DNA of 64,000 nucleotides from Halobacillus sp. Nhm2S1 (GCF_019599545.1 NZ_JAIEZV010000001.1:558001-622000), one strand, 5' to 3'; positions 18,627 to 27,439 are shown, counted from the first letter of the stretch. Translations and numbers: made by a program. Notes: generated by a model from the letters alone, not told the origin.

Positions 18627-19484
18627 ATGAAAATAACCAGAAGAACCTTCATCAAACGTACATTAGCAAGTGCCGCCGCCTTGATCGGCCTCAATGCGTT
18701 CGGATATACGTATGCGCGTTACATGGAACCGAATATGCTCGCCATCCGCCGTCACGATATTGTACATGGGAAGATTCCCCCGCATTTTCATAATTTCAAA
18801 GTCCTCCAGTTTTCTGACACCCACGTTGGCTTTCATTATGAATTGGATGATTTGGAGCGTCTCGTTGAAAAGATCAATGAAGAAGAAGCAGACCTCATAT
18901 TGTTTACGGGAGATCTTGTGGACGAACCACACACCTACTCGTTTCCACCCCGTCTGATCCGAATACTGAAACGGTTGGAAGCCAAGCAAGGGAAGTATTG
19001 GATCTATGGAAATCATGATCATGGCGGTTATGGAACGGAAAAAATCCGTGATGTCATGGAACAAAGTAATTTTAAACTTTTACAAAATGAGCATACTCTC
19101 ATTGAAAATGGATCCGCCTCCTTCACACTTGCTGGTGTCGATGACATCATGCTCGGCCAACCTGATTTAGAACAGACACTCGAAAATGCCCCCGAGGATT
19201 CTTTTACCTTACTAATGGTTCATGAGCCTGATGTAGCGCTTGAATATCAGCATTACCCCGTGGATGTCCAATTGTCCGGGCACAGCCATGGCGGGCAGGT
19301 GCAGGTCCCTTTTTTTGGTTACCTTGTCACACCTCCGTTTGCTGAGCATTTCGTCGAAGGACACTATCCATTAGTGAACGGCTTCAATCTATATGTGAGC
19401 CGTGGCATCGGTACGACAAGACTGCCTTACCGATTCTTGTGCCGTCCTGAATTCTCGGTGTTCCAATTAAAATCAACCCCATAA
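18627..19484 (+). CDS. ykuE: Tat-exported metallophosphoesterase YkuE
   Basis: 285 residues. The N-terminus holds a twin-arginine signal (TRRTFIKRT followed by a hydrophobic stretch), so the protein is exported folded. Metal-site motifs of calcineurin-like phosphoesterases follow in order: FSDTHVG, TGDLVDEP, YGNHDHGG, VHEPD and SGHSHGGQ. B. subtilis YkuE is a Tat-dependent wall-associated phosphoesterase; the physiological substrate is not settled. ATG at 18627 follows AGAGGAGAG. Confidence 0.93.
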   Translation: MKITRRTFIKRTLASAAALIGLNAFGYTYARYMEPNMLAIRRHDIVHGKIPPHFHNFKVLQFSDTHVGFHYELDDLERLVEKINEEEADLILFTGDLVDEPHTYSFPPRLIRILKRLEAKQGKYWIYGNHDHGGYGTEKIRDVMEQSNFKLLQNEHTLIENGSASFTLAGVDDIMLGQPDLEQTLENAPEDSFTLLMVHEPDVALEYQHYPVDVQLSGHSHGGQVQVPFFGYLVTPPFAEHFVEGHYPLVNGFNLYVSRGIGTTRLPYRFLCRPEFSVFQLKSTP

Positions 19485-19586
19485 ACCAAAGGGAACTCTT
19501 ACAGTTTTGTGACAGATAAAAAACAAGCCTGGCCTTTTGCTTTTGGAGTGATACACTAAAGACAATTTAGAAAGTTGGAGGATCTC

Positions 19587-20147
19587 ATGAAACTAAGATT
19601 TTGGATCAGCATCATCATTCTCGTATCCATCACAGCGGCCTGCGGGTCAAAGGATGTCGGAGAATTATCAGCTATCAATCAACATGGAAAAGAGATCGCT
19701 GTGCCACAAGCCTACGTGGGAGATTACTGGGTAGCGGATTTCATTTTCACCAACTGCGAAACCGTCTGTCCTCCGATGACAGGGAATATGGCCCGGCTGC
19801 AGACACAATTAGAACAGGAAAATTTAGACGTTCAACTTGTCTCGGTCAGTGTAGACCCTGCGAACGACACGGAGGAAAAATTACTTTCTTTTGCCGATAA
19901 TTATCAGCCGAATTATGAGCAGTGGGACTTCCTTACAGGTTATTCTTTTCAGGAAGTGAAAGAATGGTCCATCAAATCATTCCAATCGCCCGTCAAGAAA
20001 ATGGAAGATTCGGACCAGGTCGCTCACGGAACGAGTTTTTTCCTCGTCGATCCTGACGGAAACATTGCAGAAACTTACAGTGGGACGAAAGCTGAATCAG
20101 TAGAGAAAATCGTCGAAGATCTAAAAAAATATAAAAAAGAATCCTAA
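19587..20147 (+). CDS. SCO1/SenC-family copper protein (cytochrome c oxidase assembly)
   Basis: 186 residues. Signal peptide with lipobox (TAAC) anchors it outside the membrane. Thioredoxin-like SCO domain with the copper ligands CETVC (Cys56, Cys60) and His146 (VAHGTSF). It delivers copper to the CuA site of cytochrome oxidase, like B. subtilis YpmQ. ATG at 19587 lies 7 nt after GGAGG; an in-frame TTG four codons earlier overlaps that site. Copper-efflux genes lie a few kilobases away. Confidence 0.9.
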   Translation: MKLRFWISIIILVSITAACGSKDVGELSAINQHGKEIAVPQAYVGDYWVADFIFTNCETVCPPMTGNMARLQTQLEQENLDVQLVSVSVDPANDTEEKLLSFADNYQPNYEQWDFLTGYSFQEVKEWSIKSFQSPVKKMEDSDQVAHGTSFFLVDPDGNIAETYSGTKAESVEKIVEDLKKYKKES

Positions 20148-20209
20148 TATTGTAAAATGTTGTAAATAGACAAAAAGAGAGCTATACTTGGATGGAAAGG
20201 AGATCATAG

Positions 20210-20680
20210 ATGAAAGACAATCAAATATCCAACCGCGAATTAGCCGAATCTCTATTCATCGTCAACCGGCATGCCAAAACAGCACCAGAACCGAGGCATC
20301 TGTATGACATTAAGAAGCATACGATTGACAAACTCCTAAATGAAAACCGCGCCAAAAAGGTCGGACTCCATTTCTCCGACCATCCGAAATTCAGCCAGCA
20401 GCACTCGACCCTCCTCATCGAAATTGGTGGTTACTATTTCCATGTTCCTGCGACAAAAAAAGACTTTCAAGAATTGGAGCATTTAGGAAAAGTCGACCAG
20501 TCCTACCGGAACCCGAAACCCAAATTATCACTGTCGAGAGCCAAACGAACGCTTTATCATTACTTGGATTGGCAGCAGCCGAAAAAGCCTGCGTATTCTT
20601 TCCAGACGAGTTCTCAACCGAGTATGCTCGGCCAGCCGACAGGCAGCCCTTGGAACCAGCGCCGAAGAAAGCGCCCGTAA
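20210..20680 (+). CDS. ykyB: YkyB-family protein
   Basis: 156 residues, basic, soluble, with a Pro/Gln/Ser-rich basic tail. The N-terminal two thirds (ELAESLFIVNRHAKTAPEPR, LYDIKK, LHFSDHPKFSQQHSTLLIE) match B. subtilis YkyB as I remember it; function unknown. In B. subtilis ykyB sits between cheV and ykuC-ykuF, and the same neighbours occur here (cheV at 21761, ykuE and fadH upstream). ATG at 20210 follows AAGGAGAT. Confidence 0.82.
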   Translation: MKDNQISNRELAESLFIVNRHAKTAPEPRHLYDIKKHTIDKLLNENRAKKVGLHFSDHPKFSQQHSTLLIEIGGYYFHVPATKKDFQELEHLGKVDQSYRNPKPKLSLSRAKRTLYHYLDWQQPKKPAYSFQTSSQPSMLGQPTGSPWNQRRRKRP

Positions 20681-20741
20681 CCCTTTTCGAGGTTTCATTT
20701 CTTATTAAATAAGGAATGGACAGGTAGAGGAGGATGATAGA

Positions 20742-20951
20742 ATGCCAGTAAGTGAAGTCGAAGATTTTTTATATCATTTAAAGAAGTATATGGAATACAC
20801 AACCGAAATGCGTGCTTCCTACGAACACCTTTCCGATCATCACAAAAATATCGTCGTGGAGTCATCACCGACAAAAGCTGGACCGGAAACGTTGTCCAAG
20901 CATGCCTATGACTGGCACGATGAATTGTTCGAACGATTAAAGAAGGAATAA
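20742..20951 (+). CDS. Small hypothetical helical protein
   Basis: 69 residues, predicted mostly alpha-helical and amphipathic (EVEDFLYHLKKYMEYTTEM), no cysteine, no membrane segment. Good ribosome site (AGAGGAGG) 8 nt before ATG. I do not recognise a family. It follows ykyB by about 60 bp and has its own terminator. Confidence 0.65.
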   Translation: MPVSEVEDFLYHLKKYMEYTTEMRASYEHLSDHHKNIVVESSPTKAGPETLSKHAYDWHDELFERLKKE

Positions 20952-20953
20952 AA

Positions 20954-20982
20954 AAATCCGCCACGGAGCGGATTTTTTTATT
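20954..20982 (+). terminator. Terminator after small helical-protein gene
   Basis: AAATCCGC pairs with GCGGATTT across a 6-nt loop, followed by a T run. Confidence 0.88.
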
Positions 20983-21030
20983 CCTTCTTTTTTATACCTG
21001 GTATTCAATAATAGGCCACAAAAGCTCCCT

Positions 21031-21707
21031 ATTGTGGCAGACTCAGTTTCTAGATGTTTGTGTGAGTTTTGGGGCTCCGGGAAAAGGTTCGCTTTCCATG
21101 GGGCGGGGCGGTGAGCCTCCTCGGACTTCGTCCTGTGGGGCCTCACCTATCCCACACGTCCCATAGGAGTCTCACCGTTCCCCTCCCCCCCATTACCTAA
21201 TAAGTCTCTCGAAACCACTTTCGGATTAAGCTTCTTTTATACACATGTTAACTGGAAAAGAATCTCCTTTTATGAAAGCTATGCCGTATGCGGAAAGCTT
21301 GTTATAGAGCGTTCTATGCTTATAACACCAGGCTAGAGAAAAGACCCCTCCCACAATGATTGGTTTGCTTGCTATATTGTGAGTCAGGGGTGGGTGGGAA
21401 TCTTCCGGTTTCTCTAATGAAAAGCATAAAATGCTCTGTCTCAAGATTTCATGGGTCAAATACTTAGGCATGGGCGTTTTTTACGTTCACCCCCAACAAG
21501 CTGAATAGCTGATTATTCAGGAAATGGTTTCGAGACACTGATAAAAAGGGGCGGAGGGGAATGGTGAGACTCCTGCGGGAAAAGAGTGCTAGGTGAGACC
21601 CCGCAAGGCATCAGCCTGAGGAGGCTCATCGCGCTCCCCGGAAAGCGAGCTATTCCCCGCAGCCCCCGCCCACTCAACAAAAATCTCGAAACTGAATCTC
21701 CAACAAT
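21031..21707. repeat. Non-coding inverted-repeat element, copy 1 (MITE-like)
   Basis: Ends 21031-21059 and 21679-21707 are imperfect inverted repeats of ~29 bp (outer core AGACTCAGTTTC against AGATTCAGTTTCGAG). Inside, two ~185-bp GC-rich modules lie in opposite orientation: 21039-21225 and the mirror copy 21517-21699; both contain GAGCCTCCTC, GGTGAGAC or its complement, and TCTCGAAACCA at the inner edge. The ~290-bp centre has no credible gene. The same outer and inner blocks recur at 28201-28537, showing a dispersed family. It fills most of the gap between 20982 and cheV; no transposase is present. Confidence 0.75.
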
Positions 21708-21760
21708 CCTGCCATTTCCTTTATAAAAAGAACAGACATTCATTAAGAGCACCTGCTTTT

Positions 21761-22666
21761 TCAGAGGATGTGATGATCGATGATTTTTACGAGTTCGACG
21801 ATTTCCGGTTTGGAAACTTGAGCATCGGCTCCTACGATTTCTCCTTTATGACGAAGGTCGTCCGTGATCAGTGAGGAGAAGATGACAACAGGGAGTTTAC
21901 TCAAATCGCTATGATCCTTTATTAAACGAGTAAAGTGGTGGCCGTCCATTCGCGGCATTTCAATATCAGTGATAATCAACTGATATTCCTCTTGGATCGT
22001 TTTCCCTTCTTCCAATAAATCTTCCAAATGTTCGAAGGCTTCTTTTCCATCCTCAAAGGAAATCGTATGTTCATAACCTGCTTCACTCAACGTTTCCTGA
22101 AGCATAGCCCGAAGCATGCCGGAATCTTCAGCGATCAGGATTTTCTTTTGTGAGCGGTCCCTTTGGCCAAGTTCACGCAGCTGCTCAGCGTTAATACTGG
22201 ATTCAGGATTAATATCCGCCACGACTTTTTCAAAATCAAGCAGAAGCAGCATGTCGTTATCCATTTTGATGACTCCGGTGATTTGCGTTTCAAGTCCCTG
22301 GTACATCTTATTCGGCTTCTCAATTTGTTCCCAGGAGATCCGGTGAATCTGTGTCACGGTATGTACGTGGAAGACGATTTTGGTCTTATTAAACTCTGCC
22401 AGAATAAACTTATCCTGCTTCGGGTTTTCTGAAGGTGAAAACCCTAGAGCATGGGCTACATCCACGACAGGGACGACTTCCCCCCGGATTTCGATGATCC
22501 CTTCCACCGATTTATGGGAATGGGGGATTTTTGTTACACGTTGAGGGTTCAGAATTTCTTTTACTTTTATAACGTTGATTCCGAAACGGTTATGGCCGAT
22601 CCCAAACTCAACGATTTCTAATTCATTCGTTCCACTTTCGAGTAAAATGCCTTGATCCTGCTTCAT
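21761..22666 (-). CDS. cheV: Chemotaxis coupling/response-regulator protein CheV
   Basis: 301 residues. An N-terminal CheW domain (about 15-155; FGINVIKVKEILNP, EIRGEVVPVVDV) is joined to a receiver domain (about 175-300) with acidic pocket IAEDS, phospho-acceptor in IITDIEMPRMDG and the lysine in VSKPE. CheV couples receptors to CheA and, when phosphorylated, helps adaptation. ATG at 22666 follows AAGGAAGGA. cheV neighbours ykyB in B. subtilis as here, though a repeat element now separates them. Confidence 0.95.
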   Translation of the reverse strand: MKQDQGILLESGTNELEIVEFGIGHNRFGINVIKVKEILNPQRVTKIPHSHKSVEGIIEIRGEVVPVVDVAHALGFSPSENPKQDKFILAEFNKTKIVFHVHTVTQIHRISWEQIEKPNKMYQGLETQITGVIKMDNDMLLLLDFEKVVADINPESSINAEQLRELGQRDRSQKKILIAEDSGMLRAMLQETLSEAGYEHTISFEDGKEAFEHLEDLLEEGKTIQEEYQLIITDIEMPRMDGHHFTRLIKDHSDLSKLPVVIFSSLITDDLRHKGEIVGADAQVSKPEIVELVKIIDHHIL

Positions 22667-22784
22667 GAAGCATCGTCCTTCCTTTGATAGAATCCACTTT
22701 TTATATCGTCTATCAGCCGTTAAATGTAAAGCCGTTGCCCTCGAATACTAGAACAAGTCTTTCATTTCTTTAGGAAATCAAAAG

Positions 22785-22856
22785 AAGTCTCGAGTCATTC
22801 CTCTCCGCCCCGTCCACTCAAAAACATCTGGAAATCGATTCTTAAAGAATCCTGCT
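22785..22856. repeat. Remnant of the inverted-repeat element
   Basis: The stretch from CTCTCCGCCCC through CCACTCAAAAACATCT to GAATCCTGC follows, with gaps, the right end of copy 1 (21650-21710: CCGCCCACTCAACAAAAATC, then AATCCTGCC). It appears to be a decayed end of the same family. Confidence 0.5.
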
Positions 22857-22872
22857 TTAAAAACGAAGGGCA

Positions 22873-22904
22873 TAAAAAAAGAGCGGGAGACCCGCTCTTT
22901 TTTT
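22873..22904 (-). terminator. Terminator after small two-helix protein gene
   Basis: AAAAAAAGAGCGGG pairs with CCCGCTCTTTTTTT with a 3-nt loop; T runs on both strands. Confidence 0.88.
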
Positions 22905-23103
22905 AATCGTTTCTTATAATGAGATATACAATCAGCCCGACTAGGGGGAAGAATAATGTACCGATAAGGACGACGAGACTGTAGGCTGTACTTCTGCCTT
23001 TGCGGACAGAATCCCGATACGCCCATACACTCGTGATGATATTCAATACCAACAACCCGATTCCGAAGATCAGGAAAGTTAGAAATAAGATGCCGATTTC
23101 CAT
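22903..23103 (-). CDS. Small two-helix membrane protein (PLDc_N-like)
   Basis: 66 residues with two hydrophobic helices separated by a basic turn (AYRDSVRKGRST). The second helix with FFPLVGLIVYLIIRND resembles the PLDc_N/cardiolipase N-terminal type found alone in many small Bacillus membrane proteins. ATG at 23103 follows AGGAGG. Function unknown. Confidence 0.7.
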   Translation of the reverse strand: MEIGILFLTFLIFGIGLLVLNIITSVWAYRDSVRKGRSTAYSLVVLIGTLFFPLVGLIVYLIIRND

Positions 23104-23166
23104 GGTGTTCCTCCTCTATTCCCGTTTCTAACTTATTCTACGATTTAGAAAAGAGAAGGTTTCAAA

Positions 23167-23574
23167 TCAGGCCGCTTTTCTTTTGCTTCTTTTCGATAAG
23201 CGAGTGTAGAGCTTACGCATCCATCTTATGGTTACATACACCACACCGAAGCTGCTGATGGCAAGAAGGCAGACAGACCAGTAGGAAGCGGGCAGTGTTG
23301 AGGTCGTATCCGACATAGCATAACGATCGACAAGCTGAAGAAATACCAGGGCTAGAAGAGTGCTTGTGACATAACTTGATAAGGTCTTCCAATGATTCAG
23401 CATCATCCATTCGATGATTGGTTTGACGACCCACATGAGGGAGAGCATGAAAAGAAAGACGAGTGAGAATTGAACATACTCAGGCTTCAGCCCGAAAACA
23501 TCCAATAGATCGTGATCAAGCCAGCTTATGGTCTCATCTAAAAACGAAGGATCGAACCAATCCATAATATTCAT
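23167..23574 (-). CDS. Hypothetical membrane protein
   Basis: 135 residues with three predicted helices (about 32-55, 65-82 and 95-115) and a strongly basic C-terminus (RLSKRSKRKAA) that should lie in the cytoplasm. No family recognised. ATG at 23574 follows AAGGAG by about 8 nt. Confidence 0.65.
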   Translation of the reverse strand: MNIMDWFDPSFLDETISWLDHDLLDVFGLKPEYVQFSLVFLFMLSLMWVVKPIIEWMMLNHWKTLSSYVTSTLLALVFLQLVDRYAMSDTTSTLPASYWSVCLLAISSFGVVYVTIRWMRKLYTRLSKRSKRKAA

Positions 23575-23633
23575 CTTCTACCGCTCCTTGTTCTTTTTTT
23601 ACCATTATGAACAAGGAGAGTAAGGAATAAACT

Positions 23634-24338
23634 TCATACCTTTAAAAGCTGTGGATGTTTGCTTTTCAGCCACTTTAACCCTTCCCGGCGGCTCAACGGA
23701 CGGACTTCCTCCCTCTCCAGAAAATCCACAACTGCACGCGGATCGGTTTTGCTGTATTCGCGAAGGGCCCATCCGATGGCTTTTTCAATAAAAAATTCTT
23801 TTTCATGCTTGAGGGCATCTATCGTTTCGAAAAGGAGGGGCGCATCTGTTTTTTCTTTATATTTCAGCTGATGCAGAACACTCGAACGTCTGACCCATAG
23901 GTGATCGGACTCTCTCCACTCTTCTGTGCAGGGGCGCAGCTTGTCTTCGTACTGAAGAAAATATCCGCCGCACAACGTAGATGCGATCATATCGACCGTG
24001 TCCCACCACGGTTTCGTCATAAGCAATTGTTTGTATGTATCAATGCTGTGTTCTGGAGCTTTTTTGATGCCTTTTTCAAGAAAAGCGAGAGCAGCGTAGT
24101 GACATTCTCTCTCCGACTTTTCAAAAAGCAGCACCGCCGCTTCCAGGCGCTCGTCTTCCGTGATATCTTTGTATTCTTTCAGCAAAGGTGCGAGGATGCG
24201 TTTCCGATCAGGGGCCTTAATTCCGAAAAAAGGAAAATGATTCTTCATGTAATTCTCCATAGGAATTCGTTGGTCTTCATCTCTATGTTTTTCTAATGCG
24301 GTCGTCATATTCTCACAGAATTCAGCAGCTCTGTCCAT
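23634..24338 (-). CDS. alkD: DNA alkylation repair enzyme AlkD (HEAT-like glycosylase)
   Basis: 234 residues, all-helical HEAT-repeat protein. KPWWDTVDMI (near residues 108-117) carries the Trp and catalytic Asp of AlkD, and AIGWALREYSK carries the second DNA-contacting Trp; FFGIKAPDRK near the start is typical of the family. AlkD excises cationic 3- and 7-alkylpurines without base flipping. ATG at 24338 follows GGAGGAG. No ada or alkA gene is nearby. Confidence 0.88.
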   Translation of the reverse strand: MDRAAEFCENMTTALEKHRDEDQRIPMENYMKNHFPFFGIKAPDRKRILAPLLKEYKDITEDERLEAAVLLFEKSERECHYAALAFLEKGIKKAPEHSIDTYKQLLMTKPWWDTVDMIASTLCGGYFLQYEDKLRPCTEEWRESDHLWVRRSSVLHQLKYKEKTDAPLLFETIDALKHEKEFFIEKAIGWALREYSKTDPRAVVDFLEREEVRPLSRREGLKWLKSKHPQLLKV

Positions 24339-24498
24339 TTATTCTCCTCCGTTTCTTTTAAAAGGCGTAGGCGGCAATGCCCGTTGTGCCCATACCAAGG
24401 AAGCCATGGAAAAGAAAAGATGATGGTAAAAGCCATGAATATAACAGCAATCATGCCGGCCACCATTCTCCCCACTTTCCGTTCAACCTAGGAGATCA

Positions 24499-25356
24499 TC
24501 ATCCTCCCACCTGCAAAAAACGTTCCAGTCTAATTGCGTGGGCCTCCGCTTCTTCATATCCTTGAGCATACAGGTCGTGCAGACGGTCGCGATTCCTTTC
24601 GATTCTGCTCACTTTCAAAGGCTTTAAAGGACGGATGACGAACGCATCGCCGTTTTGTTCCGCTTCTTTCACTTTTTGCAATTGCTGATTATAACGAACG
24701 TGTCGTTCAAGCAAGGCTTTCGCGAAAAGTGGAAACTTCTTGTACTTGCGGTTGAAGTACCAGCCGGCTTTCATTTTACCTTTGATGTAGCCATCGTTAC
24801 GTGTGAGCACGACCACATGTTTTTTGTTCCCATCCCGCTCAGAAGCCTGCATCGGTATAGGGTCGGCAATTCCCCCATCCATCAACTCACGACCCTCATA
24901 CTGAATACTTGGGGCGACCATCGGCAAAGAGCTCGAAGCGCGTATCACTTTCAATAGACTTTCCCTGTCGGGGAAGCGGTCGTAAAAGACCGGTTCTCCC
25001 GTATTCATATCTGTAGTCCCCACGACAAAACGCGTTTTTTGCTGAAGGAACGTGTCATAATCGAACGGAACAAGCTGATTGGGAAGCTTATCAAATATGA
25101 AATCCATTCCAAACAACTGCCGTTTTGTAATCATCCGCTTGTACGATATGTATTCTGGATGCGCCCCGTACTCAACAATCACTTCGTAGTTCCTTCCCCG
25201 CTGTCTCGCAACATATGAGCTGCCATTGCATGCTCCCGCTGATGCTCCGACCACATAAGGGATGTGAATGTCTTCATCGAGAAAGAAATCAAGCACGCCC
25301 GCGGTATAGGCGCCTCTCATCCCGCCACCTTCAAGAACTAAACCGACATCATCCAT
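24499..25356 (-). CDS. Patatin-like phospholipase
   Basis: 285 residues. Oxyanion loop LEGGGMRGAYTAGVLD at the start, nucleophile elbow GASAG (Ser39) and the aspartate of the dyad in MDGGIADP (near residue 158) are all present, so it should be an active lipid acyl hydrolase; YqhO of B. subtilis is a likely relative. ATG at 25356 is preferred because AAGGAAGGTG lies just upstream; the in-frame GTG at 25380 has no ribosome site. Confidence 0.87.
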   Translation of the reverse strand: MDDVGLVLEGGGMRGAYTAGVLDFFLDEDIHIPYVVGASAGACNGSSYVARQRGRNYEVIVEYGAHPEYISYKRMITKRQLFGMDFIFDKLPNQLVPFDYDTFLQQKTRFVVGTTDMNTGEPVFYDRFPDRESLLKVIRASSSLPMVAPSIQYEGRELMDGGIADPIPMQASERDGNKKHVVVLTRNDGYIKGKMKAGWYFNRKYKKFPLFAKALLERHVRYNQQLQKVKEAEQNGDAFVIRPLKPLKVSRIERNRDRLHDLYAQGYEEAEAHAIRLERFLQVGG

Positions 25357-25423
25357 GGGATTAAACACCTTCCTTTTCACATTTGGTTCGTTTATCTATA
25401 TTTTGCCATGTTCTCTTAGAAAA

Positions 25424-25457
25424 GTAAAAAAGCAACCCCTTCTATGCGGTTGCTTTT
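25424..25457 (-). terminator. Terminator after fbpB-like gene
   Basis: AAAAGCAACC pairs with GGTTGCTTTT (25428-25457); read leftward the stem ends in six T. Confidence 0.85.
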
Positions 25458-25470
25458 TGGTGTGATATCA

Positions 25471-25620
25471 TCAGTTTACATAAGCATCGGAATCGTTTTT
25501 TCTTGTATGTTTTTCATCTATTTGACGTTCGATTTTTTCGATTGCTTCCTGATCGTTTAACAATTGTCGCTTGTTACGATCCACTAAGTCTTCAAAGGAA
25601 ATTCGTTTGTGGCTTCTCAT
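25471..25620 (-). CDS. FbpB-family small basic protein
   Basis: 49 residues starting RSHKRISFEDLVDRNKRQ, followed by LLNDQEAIEKIERQIDEKH. This matches the Fur-regulated basic protein B family, in which B. subtilis FbpB assists the iron-sparing small RNA FsrA. ATG at 25620 lies 8 nt after AAAGGAG. No clear Fur box was found upstream, so iron control is only inferred. It is followed by its own terminator. Confidence 0.75.
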   Translation of the reverse strand: MRSHKRISFEDLVDRNKRQLLNDQEAIEKIERQIDEKHTRKNDSDAYVN

Positions 25621-25730
25621 TCTACAACTCCTTTCATAGGCTTATTCTAAATTATAACAAAATTCAACAAATTCCAGATGTTAATTGTTTGAACATTTTG
25701 TTAACTTTATGTAAAGAAGGAGACTTTGCT

Positions 25731-26888
25731 ATGGAACACTTCATCAACCCAAAAGTGAAACAAATTGAAATCTCTGGCATCCGTCGTTTTTTTAACATGG
25801 TCTCCCATTATGACGACGTCATTTCATTGACCATCGGCCAGCCTGATTTTCCTACCCCACCGCAAGTGAAGGAAGCTGGAATCCAGGCCATCAAAGATAA
25901 TCAGACGAGTTACACGCATAACGCAGGGATGCTGCCCCTTAGAAAAGCCATCCAGCAACACGTTAAAAATGCGTATGGCCTTGATTATAATGCAGAAGAA
26001 GAAATCATCGTCACGATCGGTGCTTCTCAGGCTCTTGATATTACGCTTCGAACCATTATCCAGCCGGGAGATGAAGTCCTGTTGCCAGGTCCCGTTTATC
26101 CTGGATATGAGCCGCTGATCCGGTTAGCGGGGGGGACGCCTGTGTTCATTGATACAAGCAAGCATGAATTCAAGTTAACAGGAGAAATGATCAAACAAAA
26201 AATCAGCCCCAACACGAAAGCTGTTATTTTACCCTACCCTTCCAACCCGACGGGCGTTTCATTGACGGAAGAAGAGCTGCGCGGAATTGCAGATGTGATC
26301 AAAGAGCATCAACTCTTCTTATTGGCCGATGAAATCTACAGTGAACTTGTATATGATCGGCCGCACGTATCAATCGCGAGCTTTTCTGATGTACGTGACC
26401 AGGTCATCGTCATCAATGGGGTTTCGAAATCCCATAGCATGACCGGATGGAGGATCGGCTACCTGCTCGCTCCATCCTGGCTGAGCCGCCACCTATTGAA
26501 AGTCCATCAGTACAACGTTTCCTGCGCGACTTCAATCAGTCAGCACGCGGCCCTCGAAGCTCTGACAAACGGCAAACAAGAAGCCGAAGCGATGCGTGAT
26601 GCTTATCAAGAAAGAAGAGCGTTCGTGGTCAAGCGTCTGAAGCAAATGGACATACCATTTGCTAAGCCTGAAGGAGCTTTTTACATTTTCTTGAACTTTC
26701 CGCTGAACGGCAAAACGACGTTCGATCGTGCGGTGCAGCTCGTCGAAGAGGCAGGGGTCGCGCTTGTTCCGGGAGATGCTTTTTCAGAATATGGCAAAGG
26801 CTATATGCGCCTGTCGTATGCATACAGTAAGGATACATTGGAAAAAGGACTTCAGCGCCTGCAGGACTTAATTTCAAAAGAGGTTTAA
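25731..26888 (+). CDS. patA: PatA aminotransferase (N-acetyl-LL-diaminopimelate aminotransferase)
   Basis: 385 residues, fold-type I PLP aminotransferase. TIGQPDFPTP near the start, YPSNPTG, the ADEIYSELVYD strand, the PLP lysine in NGVSKSHSMTGWRIGY and the substrate arginine in YMRLSYA are visible. PatA is proposed to aminate N-acetyl-keto-aminopimelate, the step between DapH and DapL; it may also act on aromatic amino acids. The ATG at 25731 lies 8 nt after AAGGAG; upstream in-frame codons run through the fbpB-like gene and are not used. Confidence 0.9.
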   Translation: MEHFINPKVKQIEISGIRRFFNMVSHYDDVISLTIGQPDFPTPPQVKEAGIQAIKDNQTSYTHNAGMLPLRKAIQQHVKNAYGLDYNAEEEIIVTIGASQALDITLRTIIQPGDEVLLPGPVYPGYEPLIRLAGGTPVFIDTSKHEFKLTGEMIKQKISPNTKAVILPYPSNPTGVSLTEEELRGIADVIKEHQLFLLADEIYSELVYDRPHVSIASFSDVRDQVIVINGVSKSHSMTGWRIGYLLAPSWLSRHLLKVHQYNVSCATSISQHAALEALTNGKQEAEAMRDAYQERRAFVVKRLKQMDIPFAKPEGAFYIFLNFPLNGKTTFDRAVQLVEEAGVALVPGDAFSEYGKGYMRLSYAYSKDTLEKGLQRLQDLISKEV

Positions 26889-26948
26889 GCTTGGCCTGGA
26901 AATCCAGACATGGTTTGACGATGGGCTGGATTCTTTTTTCCGGACATG

Positions 26949-26986
26949 AAAAGAACTCATGGATGCCATTCCCATGAGTTCTTTTT
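26949..26986. terminator. Bidirectional terminator between patA and spo0E-like gene
   Basis: AAAAGAACTCATGG pairs with CCATGAGTTCTTTT, with T runs on the plus strand; on the minus strand it follows directly on the Spo0E-like stop codon. Confidence 0.85.
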
Positions 26987-27152
26987 AATTTGGATTGTTT
27001 TTTTGTACTTCATTCAAAAGGGCATCGAGTTGTTGACTGATCTTGACAGACTCGGGGCTTGACAACCCTTTTTCAAATGCCACTTTTGTCATTTTATTCC
27101 GCAAATACTCTAATTCAGCAATACGAGGATCTTTGTCGGCCACTTGCACCAT
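26985..27152 (-). CDS. Spo0E-family aspartyl-phosphate phosphatase
   Basis: 55 residues. The pattern IAELEYLRNKMTKVAFEKGL, then SPESVKISQQLDALLNEVQ, is the Spo0E/YnzD/YisI helical hairpin with its SQxLD signature. These proteins dephosphorylate Spo0A~P and delay sporulation. ATG at 27152 follows AGGAGG. Its presence supports an endospore-forming host. Confidence 0.85.
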   Translation of the reverse strand: MVQVADKDPRIAELEYLRNKMTKVAFEKGLSSPESVKISQQLDALLNEVQKNNPN

Positions 27153-27439
27153 CGACTACCTCCTGACTTAATTTTCCTTCTTATTGTACAACATTTTTGC
27201 AGAAATGAAAAGAATGTGTGTTCGCATCCAGTTCTTGCACGAGAAGAATTATCTCAATTTTCTTTTTAATTGTAAAGGCAATCGGGAAAGGTTCTTATAT
27301 TTCGACAGAGGTTGATAAAACGAAAGAAATCAGTAACGGGAGTTTACAATTTCGTAAAAGCATTCCTTAGCATCTTTTCTTTCCGTTGCGATATGGTAAA
27401 ATTAAGGATGAGATATTCTATGTTCATCTAGAAAGGAAG

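Noticed and set aside
21226-21752. Reading frames inside the repeat element
   Set aside because: They lie in inverted GC-rich modules or the repeat centre, lack ribosome sites and are not kept in the second copy.
24296-24475. Short hydrophobic frame between alkD and the patatin gene, minus strand
   Set aside because: About 53 codons overlapping the alkD start by ~40 bases; weak ribosome site and no family match.
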